Positions 41,475 through 49,097 of a DNA stretch of 64,000 nt are shown here, piece by piece. Numbering within the stretch: the stretch's first letter is position 1; every line of letters begins with the position of its first letter. The stretch covers positions 1 to 64,000 of the forward strand of contig NZ_SUMB01000019.1 in NCBI RefSeq assembly GCF_005048155.1. Reading direction: 5' to 3'. The position numbers and the translations under genes are program-made. This stretch comes from Streptomyces piniterrae. Lineage in GTDB: Bacteria; Actinomycetota; Actinomycetes; Streptomycetales; Streptomycetaceae. A model generated the notes under the pieces. It saw nothing but the letters and a program-made list of their open reading frames with translations. It did not search any database and was not told the DNA's origin.

Positions 41475-41490
41475 TCGATCGCGTGTTCGA
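41475..41490. promoter_or_regulatory. LexA-type SOS box upstream of parE
   Basis: TCGATCGCGTGTTCGA matches the actinobacterial LexA consensus TCGAAC-N4-GTTCGA at 11 of 12 defined positions. It is in the 444-bp divergent gap (41338-41781) between parE and the small gene at 41782, next to an AT-rich stretch (GTAGTAGATTTT on the + strand) that looks like a parE -10 region. Confidence 0.6.
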
Positions 41491-41781
41491 TCCCTCGTAG
41501 GGGTGACGTGTGGATGACGTGCACATCACGTTCCCTTCGAGGCATGAACCATTTAGGCTCCGGGCACGTCCTCATCAACAACCGGCAAGCCAGCCGGGAG
41601 GGCAGACCCCAGCAACAACGTGAATCTGACCACCACGCAATACGGCTCATTCGCCGCCACCCGGCAGCACCCGGCCCCCTCGGAGAAATTTTTTCGAGGA
41701 AAAGGCACAAGCGGGAACGTTTTCGGCCTGGTTGGATGTTGACCCTGGTACGACAGCTCGTCGAGCTAGAGAAGAGGCGAC

Positions 41782-42012
41782 GTGACTACTGTTCTGACAC
41801 CCGCGAGCCCGCTGACGGCCGCTGACCGCTGCGACCGCTGCGGCGCCCAGGCATACCTGCGCGTCGTCCTGATGTCCGGCGGAGAACTGCTCTTCTGCGC
41901 CCACCACGGTCGCAAGTTCGAGCCAGAACTCAAGAAGATCGCCGCGGAAATACAGGACGAGACGGAGCGGCTCACCGCCTCTCCGGCGTCTGCGCCCCAA
42001 GAGGAACGCTGA
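41782..42012 (+). CDS. Small zinc-ribbon-like protein (DUF7455 family)
   Basis: The 76-residue protein starts at GTG 41782 (GAGG just upstream). It contains CDRCGAQA (Cys17, Cys20) and FCAHHGRKF (Cys, His, His), which could form one zinc site, then an acidic helical tail. It matches a short conserved actinobacterial family that I recall as DUF7455; function unknown. It is monocistronic, with a strong terminator after it, and lies divergent from parE. Confidence 0.85.
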   Translation: MTTVLTPASPLTAADRCDRCGAQAYLRVVLMSGGELLFCAHHGRKFEPELKKIAAEIQDETERLTASPASAPQEER

Positions 42013-42056
42013 CACATCGCATCCACGACGAGCGAGTAGCGGCCTAGGGCCGTGCG

Positions 42057-42095
42057 GCGGGCGGTCTCCCCGGCACAATCGGGGAGACCGCCCGC
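42057..42095. terminator. Bidirectional terminator
   Basis: A perfect 16-bp stem (42057-42072 with 42080-42095) with a 7-nt loop lies between the small zinc-ribbon gene and the convergent protease gene. Confidence 0.92.
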
Positions 42096-42152
42096 ACTCG
42101 TACGCTCTCCCGTGCCTGTCAGCCGGCGTGCCTGGCAGCTCCCCCCAACCTC

Positions 42153-42962
42153 TCAGTCGGCCCCATGTTGGGAGACGGCCGGGAGGAGGGCTGAGGCGCG
42201 CGTATACACCCCGGGATGGCCGGCCTGGCCGCAGCCGGTGCCCCATGACACCAGCCCCACCAGGCGCCCGCCCACGACCAACGGCCCGCCGCTGTCCCCC
42301 TGGCAGGCATCGCGCCCACCGCGCGGCTCCCCAGCACACAGCATCGACGCGGGCTTGTACGTGCCGTCCGCGCTGCCCGGGTACGCCCCCGCGCAGACCG
42401 AGTCCTCCAGTACGTTCACGCCGGCCGACCGCAGCGCCGTCGCATAGCTGCCCTCGCCCGTCGTGTCACCCCAGCCGTAGACCGTCGCCCCGGTGCCCGG
42501 ACGGTAGGCGGCATCGCCCCGGCCGGCTATCTGGATCGCGGGGCGGCCAGCCGGCTTCTCCAGTCTGAGGACGGCCATGTCGCCCTCGTTCGTCCAGCTG
42601 TCGTACCGCGGGTTGACCCACACATTCGCGGCCTTGAGTTCCTGGCCGCCACGGCCCGCCAGGTTGTCGCGTCCGATGACGATCCGCAGATCCCTGACCT
42701 GCTGCCACGGCACGCCCAGGACCTCCTTGCTCAAGCAGTGCGCTGCCGTGACGACCGTGGAGCGCCCGACGAGCACACCGCCGCAGAACTGCCCCGAGCG
42801 CTCGGTGCCGAAGCGGTCGTGGGAGGCGAGGGCCACCACCCAGGGGCTCTCCGATACGCGTACAGGGTTACCGCCTATCACCGATCCGTCCGCGGCCGCC
42901 GAGGTGGGTACGGCCAGGACCAGCACAAAGGCTCCGAGAGTTGCATAGGAGGTCGAACGCAT
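42153..42962 (-). CDS. Secreted trypsin-like serine protease (S1 family)
   Basis: The 269-residue protein starts at ATG 42962 with CAGGAG 5 nt upstream; the frame is open further but lacks a signal. A Sec signal peptide (1-24, ending SAAADG) is followed by the S1 domain starting VIGGNPV. The triad is His in TAAHC, Asp in EGDMAVLRL, and Ser in GDSGGP. Six cysteines are placed for the usual disulfides. GRDACQGDSGG, with Asp six before the Ser, indicates trypsin-like cleavage after Arg/Lys. No propeptide longer than a few residues is apparent. Confidence 0.92.
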   Translation of the reverse strand: MRSTSYATLGAFVLVLAVPTSAAADGSVIGGNPVRVSESPWVVALASHDRFGTERSGQFCGGVLVGRSTVVTAAHCLSKEVLGVPWQQVRDLRIVIGRDNLAGRGGQELKAANVWVNPRYDSWTNEGDMAVLRLEKPAGRPAIQIAGRGDAAYRPGTGATVYGWGDTTGEGSYATALRSAGVNVLEDSVCAGAYPGSADGTYKPASMLCAGEPRGGRDACQGDSGGPLVVGGRLVGLVSWGTGCGQAGHPGVYTRASALLPAVSQHGAD

Positions 42963-43034
42963 ACGGACTCCTGACTCTGGGACAGTGCACGCCCACCCAG
43001 AGTGACCCAAACGGCCGCGCCCCGCACCCGGACG

Positions 43035-43078
43035 GCCGCGAGCCCGGCCCCTCCACCTGGGAGGTCCGGGCTCGCGGC
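43035..43078 (-). terminator. Terminator of hrdB
   Basis: A 13-bp GC stem (43035-43047 with 43066-43078) is extended by an inner CCTCC/GGAGG pairing and lies 20 bp after the hrdB stop. Confidence 0.88.
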
Positions 43079-43097
43079 GTCGTCCGTACGCGTTCGA

Positions 43098-44645
43098 CTA
43101 GTCGAGGTAGTCGCGCAGCACCTGGGAGCGCGACGGGTGCCGCAGCTTCGACATGGTCTTGGACTCGATCTGACGGATCCGCTCACGCGTGACGCCGTAG
43201 ACCTTGCCGATCTCGTCCAGCGTCTTGGGCTGGCCGTCGGTGAGACCGAAGCGCATGGAGACCACGCCGGCCTCGCGCTCGGAGAGGGTGTCCAGGACCG
43301 AGTGCAGCTGCTCCTGCAGAAGCGTGAAGCTGACCGCGTCGGCCGGGACGACCGCCTCGGAGTCCTCGATCAGGTCACCGAACTCGCTGTCGCCGTCCTC
43401 GCCCAGCGGGGTGTGCAGCGAGATCGGCTCACGACCGTACTTCTGGACCTCGATGACTTTCTCGGGGGTCATGTCGAGTTCCTTGGCCAGCTCCTCCGGG
43501 GTGGGCTCGCGGCCCAGGTCCTGGAGCATCTGGCGCTGGACGCGCGCGAGCTTGTTGATGACCTCGACCATGTGGACGGGGATACGGATGGTGCGGGCCT
43601 GGTCGGCCATGGCGCGGGTGATGGCCTGGCGGATCCACCACGTCGCGTAGGTCGAGAACTTGTAGCCCTTGGTGTAGTCGAACTTCTCGACCGCGCGGAT
43701 CAGACCGAGGTTGCCCTCCTGGATCAGGTCCAGGAAGAGCATGCCGCGGCCCGTGTAGCGCTTGGCCAGGGAGACGACCAGCCGGAGGTTGGCCTCCAGG
43801 AGGTGGTTCTTGGCCCGGCGGCCGTCCTCGGCGATGATCTCCAGCTCACGCTTGAGCTTCGGCGCGAGCTTGTCGGAGTTCGCCAGCTTGTCCTCGGCGA
43901 ACAGACCCGCCTCGATGCGCTTGGCGAGCTCGACCTCCTGCTCGGCGTTGAGGAGCGGGACCTTGCCGATCTGCTTGAGGTAGTCCTTGACCGGGTCGGC
44001 GGTGGCGCCGGCCGCGGCGACCTGCTGCGCGGGGGCGTCGTCCTCGTCGTCGTCGGACAGGACGAAGCCGGCGTTCTCGGTGCCCTCGGCGGCGTCGGGC
44101 GCGTCGCCCTTGCCGGGCGCCGGGGTCTCCTCGGTCGCCTCGTCGTCGAGCAGCTCGTCGACGTCCTTCTTGGACGCGGTCTTCTTTGCGGTGGCCTTCT
44201 TGGCGGTGGTCTTCTTCGCCGCCGTCTTCTTGGCCGTGGTCTTCTTCGCCGCGGCCTTCTTCGCAGGCGCGGTCTCGGACTCACCGGCGGGGTCCGCCAT
44301 GGGGGCGGCGGCCGCGGCGGTGGCCTTCTTCACCGTGGCGGTCTTGGCCGCGACGGTCTTGGTGGCGGTGCGCTTTGCCGGACTCTTCGCTGCGACGCTC
44401 TTGCGGGTGCGCTTGGGCGCCTCTGCGGCACTGACCATCAGCGTCACACCCTCCTCGTCGAGGATCTGGTTGAGGCTGCGCAGAACATTCTTCCACTGGG
44501 TTGGCGGAATCTGGTCAGCCTCGAAGGCCCGACGCACGTCATCGCCGGCGATCTGCCCATCAGCCTTTCCCCGCTCGATGAGCGCCATCACAGACTCGGA
44601 CTCGGCGATCTCCGGCGGGAGCGTACGGGATGTGCTGGCCGACAC
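43098..44645 (-). CDS. hrdB: Principal RNA polymerase sigma factor HrdB (sigma-70 group 1)
   Basis: The 515-residue protein starts at GTG 44645 (AGAGG 7 nt upstream). It has sigma region 1.1-like sequence (1-75), a long Lys/Ala/Thr-rich low-complexity segment (about 80-190, with repeated AKKT/AKKA), an acidic patch (DDDEDD), then regions 1.2 to 4.2: GATADPVKDYLKQIG, FDYTKGYKFSTYATWWIRQA (region 2.3-2.4) and VTRERIRQIE (4.2). It matches Streptomyces HrdB almost residue for residue in the conserved part. It directs housekeeping transcription. An ECF-type promoter candidate and a dyad lie upstream. Confidence 0.98.
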   Translation of the reverse strand: MSASTSRTLPPEIAESESVMALIERGKADGQIAGDDVRRAFEADQIPPTQWKNVLRSLNQILDEEGVTLMVSAAEAPKRTRKSVAAKSPAKRTATKTVAAKTATVKKATAAAAAPMADPAGESETAPAKKAAAKKTTAKKTAAKKTTAKKATAKKTASKKDVDELLDDEATEETPAPGKGDAPDAAEGTENAGFVLSDDDEDDAPAQQVAAAGATADPVKDYLKQIGKVPLLNAEQEVELAKRIEAGLFAEDKLANSDKLAPKLKRELEIIAEDGRRAKNHLLEANLRLVVSLAKRYTGRGMLFLDLIQEGNLGLIRAVEKFDYTKGYKFSTYATWWIRQAITRAMADQARTIRIPVHMVEVINKLARVQRQMLQDLGREPTPEELAKELDMTPEKVIEVQKYGREPISLHTPLGEDGDSEFGDLIEDSEAVVPADAVSFTLLQEQLHSVLDTLSEREAGVVSMRFGLTDGQPKTLDEIGKVYGVTRERIRQIESKTMSKLRHPSRSQVLRDYLD

Positions 44646-44765
44646 GAACAACCTCTCGGAACGATGGAAACGGCTTCCGACCCCGTCCACTGTGGATCGG
44701 AGCCGACGACCGCCGGTGGGGATGGACCGGCGGCGCGGGGGGCAGCCGGGGAGTTGAACAGCGTC

Positions 44766-44780
44766 ACGAACGCCGTTCGT
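44766..44780. promoter_or_regulatory. Perfect 15-bp palindrome in the hrdB leader
   Basis: ACGAACG-C-CGTTCGT lies 121-135 bp before the hrdB GTG and about 30 bp after the candidate -10 element. It could be a protein site or a short RNA hairpin in the 5' leader. Confidence 0.55.
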
Positions 44781-44808
44781 ATTCCCTCCTCGGCTATCAC
44801 CTCTTAAG

Positions 44809-44836
44809 TCATCGCGCTTCCCCGGAGAGCGTTACG
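44809..44836 (-). promoter_or_regulatory. Candidate ECF-sigma (ShbA-type) promoter of hrdB
   Basis: On the minus strand CGTAAC (44836-44831) and CGATGA (44814-44809) are 16 bp apart and would give a leader of about 160 nt. In Streptomyces hrdB is known to be transcribed mainly by the ECF sigma factor ShbA. The motif match is from memory and unverified. Confidence 0.4.
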
Positions 44837-44914
44837 CCCAATCCACGTGGCCCGAGTCACACCACATATCGACCTATTCCCAGTCATATGGCACGCAATC
44901 CTCTCAAGACCCGG

Positions 44915-44946
44915 CGCCGGATCCGGGCGACGCCCCGGATCCGGCG
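44915..44946 (-). terminator. Terminator of whiH
   Basis: A perfect 13-bp stem (44915-44927 with 44934-44946) with a 6-nt loop lies 104 bp after the whiH stop, in the 404-bp gap before hrdB. The rest of the gap (44646-45049) is the hrdB leader and promoter region. Confidence 0.75.
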
Positions 44947-45049
44947 ATCTCGTGCGCCTTCGATGCGTACGGCGCGCCCCGTCCAGGGAGGCGCGCGGGG
45001 CACTCGGCCGCTGGGTGCCTACGGTCCGTACGCGCTCGGGTACGGGCCT

Positions 45050-45988
45050 TCAGTGTTCGCGGGGCGCGGGGACGACATGATCCCCGGGCGCCCCCGAGCC
45101 GGGGGTGCCTGCCTCGCCATGGGCGGCGAGGAGCTGGCGCATGGCGGATTCGGCGGCGGTGGCGTCACCGGAACCAATGGCGTCGACGATCCGCATGTGC
45201 TGGCCGACGGACGTCTCGACGGGGCGCTCACAGCCGCCGGACGGACCGCCGGAGACATGCAGGGCGGCGGTGACGATGCCCGAGAGGTGCTCGAGCATGC
45301 GGTTGCCGGCGAGCTGCAGCAGCAGGGAGTGGAACTCGGCGTCGGCGCGGGCGAAGGTGAGGGTGTCGCCCTGGGCTGCGGAGTGGCCCATGATCTCGAC
45401 CATGTCGGCGAGCCGCTGCTGGACGTCCTCACGGGCGTGGCCCGCGGCGAGCCGGGCGGCCAGCGGCTCGATCGTCCAGCGCAGCTCGCACAGCTCACGG
45501 CGCTGGTCGTCGCGCTGCGGCCCGTAGGCCCGCCACTCGATGATGTCGGGGTCGAGGAGGTTCCAGTCGCTGACCGGGCGCACCCGGGTGCCGACGTTGG
45601 GGCGGGCGCTGACCAGGCCCTTGGCCTCGAGGACGCGCAGCGACTCACGGACGACGGTGCGGGAGACCTCGAAGCGCTGGCCGATCTCCTCGGGGACGAG
45701 TGGGCGGTCGGCGCCGAGATCGCCGGAGACGATCATCTGGCCCAGCTGTTGGACGAGTTGGCCGTGGAGGCCGCGGCCGCGGCTGCCGGCCGCCCGGCGG
45801 CCGGCCCGGCCCATATCTGCTTCGGAGCCTTCCCACGCCGGCGCGACGCGCTCGGCGCGGTCCGCGCCGGCCGTTGTGGCGGCGTTCGCCGCGTTGCCAT
45901 AGGGGTAGCGGTCAAGCTCGCCCGGGCCTGCGAGGCCGGTGTCGCCGGGGCGAGCCGCGGTCATCATGGTGTGCGCAAGGGTACTCAC
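45050..45988 (-). CDS. whiH: Sporulation regulator WhiH (GntR family)
   Basis: The 312-residue protein starts at GTG 45988 (AAAGGA just upstream). It has a variable N-terminal region (1-70), a winged helix (about 72-140; LVPEEIGQRFEVSRTVVRES), and an FCD domain (about 150-290) with metal-type His/Asp positions. Position directly upstream of hrdB plus sequence fits WhiH, which is required for sporulation septation in aerial hyphae. Its ligand is unknown, though carboxylates are suggested by its subfamily. A sigma-WhiG-like promoter lies 64 bp upstream. Confidence 0.92.
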   Translation of the reverse strand: MSTLAHTMMTAARPGDTGLAGPGELDRYPYGNAANAATTAGADRAERVAPAWEGSEADMGRAGRRAAGSRGRGLHGQLVQQLGQMIVSGDLGADRPLVPEEIGQRFEVSRTVVRESLRVLEAKGLVSARPNVGTRVRPVSDWNLLDPDIIEWRAYGPQRDDQRRELCELRWTIEPLAARLAAGHAREDVQQRLADMVEIMGHSAAQGDTLTFARADAEFHSLLLQLAGNRMLEHLSGIVTAALHVSGGPSGGCERPVETSVGQHMRIVDAIGSGDATAAESAMRQLLAAHGEAGTPGSGAPGDHVVPAPREH

Positions 45989-46051
45989 GCATCCTTTGTC
46001 GGCGACACCCTGAACACCCTTGAGGTCTTTGGTGAAAAGCACACGAAAGGG

Positions 46052-46076
46052 TGATCGGCCGCCATCTCGCAATTGA
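46052..46076 (-). promoter_or_regulatory. Candidate sigma-WhiG promoter of whiH
   Basis: On the minus strand GCCGATCA (46059-46052) matches the sigma-28/WhiG -10 consensus GCCGATAA at 7 of 8 positions, with TCAA (46076-46073) as a possible -35 at 13 bp. whiH is known to depend on sigma-WhiG in S. coelicolor. Confidence 0.6.
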
Positions 46077-46163
46077 CGCTTTATCGGAAAGAAATGCGCC
46101 TTCTGTAGCGAGTTGCAGACAGCGGGCGCAACTTCGGTGCCGTGAAACGTGCGCCAAGCGCTG

Positions 46164-48107
46164 TCAATGCGTTCGCCCGCGGCGCACCGTGAGGACATAA
46201 GCGCAGACCAGGGCGGTCAGCGACAACGCCATTGCGCTGCCTACGGGTTGTGTCGCGAGGCGCATCGCGACCGATACGCCGTGGTCGATTCCGGAAGGCC
46301 ACCGCACGGGAGCCAACGACCTCAGTCGCTCGGGGAGCCCGGCCAGGGAACGGGCCGCGGACTCGGCCAGTACGCGTTGCACGAGCGGCACCACCAGGAC
46401 GGGTACGGCGAGCACCGCCGCCAATCCCATTGCGGTGGACCGGAATACACCGGCGGCCAGGACGCCGGCCCAGGCACAGCCGACCAGCAGCCCGGCCCAA
46501 CCAGCGACGAGAACAGGCCACTCGGCGATGCCGGTGACCGATTCCGGTCCGAACAGGAAGCGGGCAGCCGCTCCGTTCGCGGCGAGCACGCAGGCGCCGA
46601 GAGCGAGCGCACAGGCGCCACTGACCAGAAGCTTCGCGACGAGCAGCCCGAGGCGGCGGGGGACGGTGCCGCGTTCGGGGGCGAGCGCCGGGTAGCTGAA
46701 CTCCTGGCCGAAGGCGAGCGCCCCGAGCAGGCCGGCGCCAAGTGCGGCCGGGGGGAAGGGAAGTTGACGGGGCCAGCCGGCCAGCACCCGTGACATCGGC
46801 GCGTCTCCGTGGCGGGCCAGCAGCAGCGCGAGGACCAGTGAGACGAGGACGGATGCGACGATCGCGAACAGGCCGGTGCGGTCGCTGACCGTACGGCGCA
46901 GTTCGTAGCGCAGCGGCCAGGCCGGGCCAGGGGCGGGAAGCCGGGGGATGGTGAGACGTTCGGCGAGCGGTGTCGGCGCGGATCGCGCCGGGCGGGGCAC
47001 GGATGTCGCGGTCCGGACGACCGGGAGGGTGATGGTGTCGGAGGTCGCGTCGCCGTCGAGGAGGGTGATGTCACGGTCGACGCGGGTGACGACACCGGCG
47101 TGCGCGGCGACGTCACCGCCGGGTGTCGGTGACGTACGCGCGGGACCGAGCGGGATGGCGGTGGCACGGGTCGGGGGGCGGCCGTCGGCGCGGTGGAGCG
47201 GGATGACCGGGTTGGTGTCGCCGATCTCGTCCGCGAGCCGGTGCACGAGGATGCCGTGCCGGAAGGCGGTCTCCCCGACGGCGGCGCAGCTGGTCCCGTA
47301 GACGGCGATGCGGCTGCCGCTCTCCCGTACGACCTCGATGGCGCGGCCGACGGCGGGGTCCTCGGCGGGGTGGGCGCGTTGGGACTCGTCGATGAGCAGT
47401 GACGCGAGGCGGTCGGCCTGCGGGGATTGGACGGCCACCCGGGGGCGCAGCCTGGTGCGGGCGAAGTCGGTTCCTTCCTGGTCGGCGACGAGCCGGCCGT
47501 CGCCGATGGTGATCACGCGGTTGCCGATGCGGGCGGCTTCCTTGTCGTTGCGGCAGGTGACGAGGACCGTGCCGCCCTGGGCGGCATAGCCGCGGAGCAG
47601 GCCGTGCAGCCATGCCGTTTCGCGCGGTGCGAGTCCCTCGGTCGGTTCGTCGAGGACGAGGGTGTGCGGGTCGCCGAGGAGGGCTGCGGCCAGGCCGAGC
47701 CGGCGGTCCATTCCGCGGGAGAGGCCGCCCAGGGGCTGGTCGGCGAGTCCGCTGAGACCGACGAGGTCGAGTACGTCGTCGGCGCGGCCGACCGGGACGC
47801 CGGCCGCGGCGCTGAGCATGCGCAAGTGACCGCGGGCCGTACGGGCGGGGTGTCCGGGGACGTCGCCGAGGACGACACCGAGTTCACGGGCGGGGTTGGG
47901 GACGTGGTGCAGCGGGCGGCCGCGGAAGAGGGCGACGCCGCGGCCGGATTCGAGCTGCAGCATGAGGCGAAGGGCGGTGGTCTTGCCGGCGTCGTCGTCG
48001 CCGAGGAGCACGGTGACGCGGCCCGGCCGTGCCTCGAAGCTGAGGTCGTCGACGGCGGGCGGTTGTTCGCCACGGGGTTCGCTGGTCAGTCCGATGGCCT
48101 GGATCAT
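46164..48107 (-). CDS. ABC transporter, ATPase and permease in one chain, degenerate nucleotide site
   Basis: The 647-residue protein has an N-terminal ABC ATPase domain (about 1-220), a linker of unknown fold (220-400) and a C-terminal membrane part with about six helices (410-640). The Walker A reads GDDDAGKTT instead of GxxGxGK[ST]. The signature is LSRGM rather than LSGGQ, while Walker B is normal (TLVLDEPT). Single-chain ATPase-permease fusions of this order are unusual for exporters of this subclass. It may have reduced ATPase activity or a regulatory role. It precedes whiH in the same direction, 176 bp away. Confidence 0.82.
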   Translation of the reverse strand: MIQAIGLTSEPRGEQPPAVDDLSFEARPGRVTVLLGDDDAGKTTALRLMLQLESGRGVALFRGRPLHHVPNPARELGVVLGDVPGHPARTARGHLRMLSAAAGVPVGRADDVLDLVGLSGLADQPLGGLSRGMDRRLGLAAALLGDPHTLVLDEPTEGLAPRETAWLHGLLRGYAAQGGTVLVTCRNDKEAARIGNRVITIGDGRLVADQEGTDFARTRLRPRVAVQSPQADRLASLLIDESQRAHPAEDPAVGRAIEVVRESGSRIAVYGTSCAAVGETAFRHGILVHRLADEIGDTNPVIPLHRADGRPPTRATAIPLGPARTSPTPGGDVAAHAGVVTRVDRDITLLDGDATSDTITLPVVRTATSVPRPARSAPTPLAERLTIPRLPAPGPAWPLRYELRRTVSDRTGLFAIVASVLVSLVLALLLARHGDAPMSRVLAGWPRQLPFPPAALGAGLLGALAFGQEFSYPALAPERGTVPRRLGLLVAKLLVSGACALALGACVLAANGAAARFLFGPESVTGIAEWPVLVAGWAGLLVGCAWAGVLAAGVFRSTAMGLAAVLAVPVLVVPLVQRVLAESAARSLAGLPERLRSLAPVRWPSGIDHGVSVAMRLATQPVGSAMALSLTALVCAYVLTVRRGRTH

Positions 48108-48284
48108 CGCGTCCCTCGCGGGGCGTGGGACGGCGCGGAGGCAGCCGGGGGTTCGAGAGGACTCACCGGACCAAGGTAGCGCGATATGTCCTATTTTCCG
48201 GGAATTGACGTGCCGTCATGCCCCGGCGGCGCGCACCTGGCCAGGTGCGGTCGTGAGGTGTGCCGCCTGTCCGGCCGCCCCGGC

Positions 48285-49049
48285 TCAGACCTCCGGGCGC
48301 AGCATCGGCGGGTTGAGCAGCGTCGCGCCGCCGGCCGTGAACAGCTGGGCGGGACGGCCGCCCTGACGCGTCGTCGTGCCGCCGGTGGGCACCAGGAATC
48401 CGGGGGTGCCGGTCACCTTGCGGTGGAAGTTGCGGGGGTCCAGGGCGACGCCCCAGACCGCCTCGTACACCCGTCGCAGCTCGCCGACGGTGAACTCCTG
48501 GGGGCAGAAGGCCGTGGCGAGCGAGGAGTATTCGATCTTCGAGCGGGCGCGCTCCACGCCGTCGGCGAGGATCCGGGCGTGGTCGAAGGCCAGCGGGGGC
48601 GCCAGGTCTTCGTCGCGGGCGTGTGTGCCCTCCTGGTCCAGGAGGGTCTCCACCGGCGCCCAGCGCGCGCTGTGGGCGTCGCCGCCGGCCCGCGGGGCGG
48701 GCAGGTCGGGGGCGAGCACGAGGTGTGCGACGCTGACGACCCGCATACGGGGGTCGCGCTTGGGGTCGCCGTAGGTGGCGAGCTGTTCGAGGTGCGCGCC
48801 GTAGGCGGGCGGCGGGCCGGCCTCCGGGTGGGCGTGCAGACCGGTCTCCTCGGCGAGCTCCCGGGCGGCCGCGTCCTCAAGATCCTCGTCGGGCCGGACG
48901 AATCCGCCGGGCAGCGCCCAACGGCTCTGGAACGGCGGCTCACCGCGGCGTACGGCCAGCGCGCACAGGGCATGCCGGCGCACGGTGAGCACGACCAGGT
49001 CGACGGTGACAGCGAAGGGCGGATAGGCCGACGGGTCGTAGGGAGGCAT
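48285..49049 (-). CDS. Nudix-domain / winged-helix protein (NrtR-like regulator)
   Basis: The 254-residue protein has a Nudix domain (about 12-150) with a complete Nudix box matching GX5EX7REUXEEXGU, followed by a NrtR-type winged helix (about 165-230; EFTVGELRRVYEAVWG). NrtR proteins repress NAD biosynthesis or sugar genes and sense ADP-ribose. The intact box means it may also hydrolyse a nucleotide-sugar. ATG at 49049 lacks a clear ribosome site. A short dyad (TCGTC-N5-GACGA, 49063-49077) lies 14 bp upstream and may be an autoregulatory site. Confidence 0.85.
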   Translation of the reverse strand: MPPYDPSAYPPFAVTVDLVVLTVRRHALCALAVRRGEPPFQSRWALPGGFVRPDEDLEDAAARELAEETGLHAHPEAGPPPAYGAHLEQLATYGDPKRDPRMRVVSVAHLVLAPDLPAPRAGGDAHSARWAPVETLLDQEGTHARDEDLAPPLAFDHARILADGVERARSKIEYSSLATAFCPQEFTVGELRRVYEAVWGVALDPRNFHRKVTGTPGFLVPTGGTTTRQGGRPAQLFTAGGATLLNPPMLRPEV

Positions 49050-49097
49050 GTCGTGATCATAGTCGTCCGCCTGACGATAAACAGGCCCCGCCGAGCT

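Noticed and set aside
44150..44420. Short Lys-codon repeats in hrdB as a CRISPR-like array or mobile repeat
   Set aside because: They are in-frame AKKT-type codons of the sigma factor's N-terminal arm and match other Streptomyces HrdB proteins.
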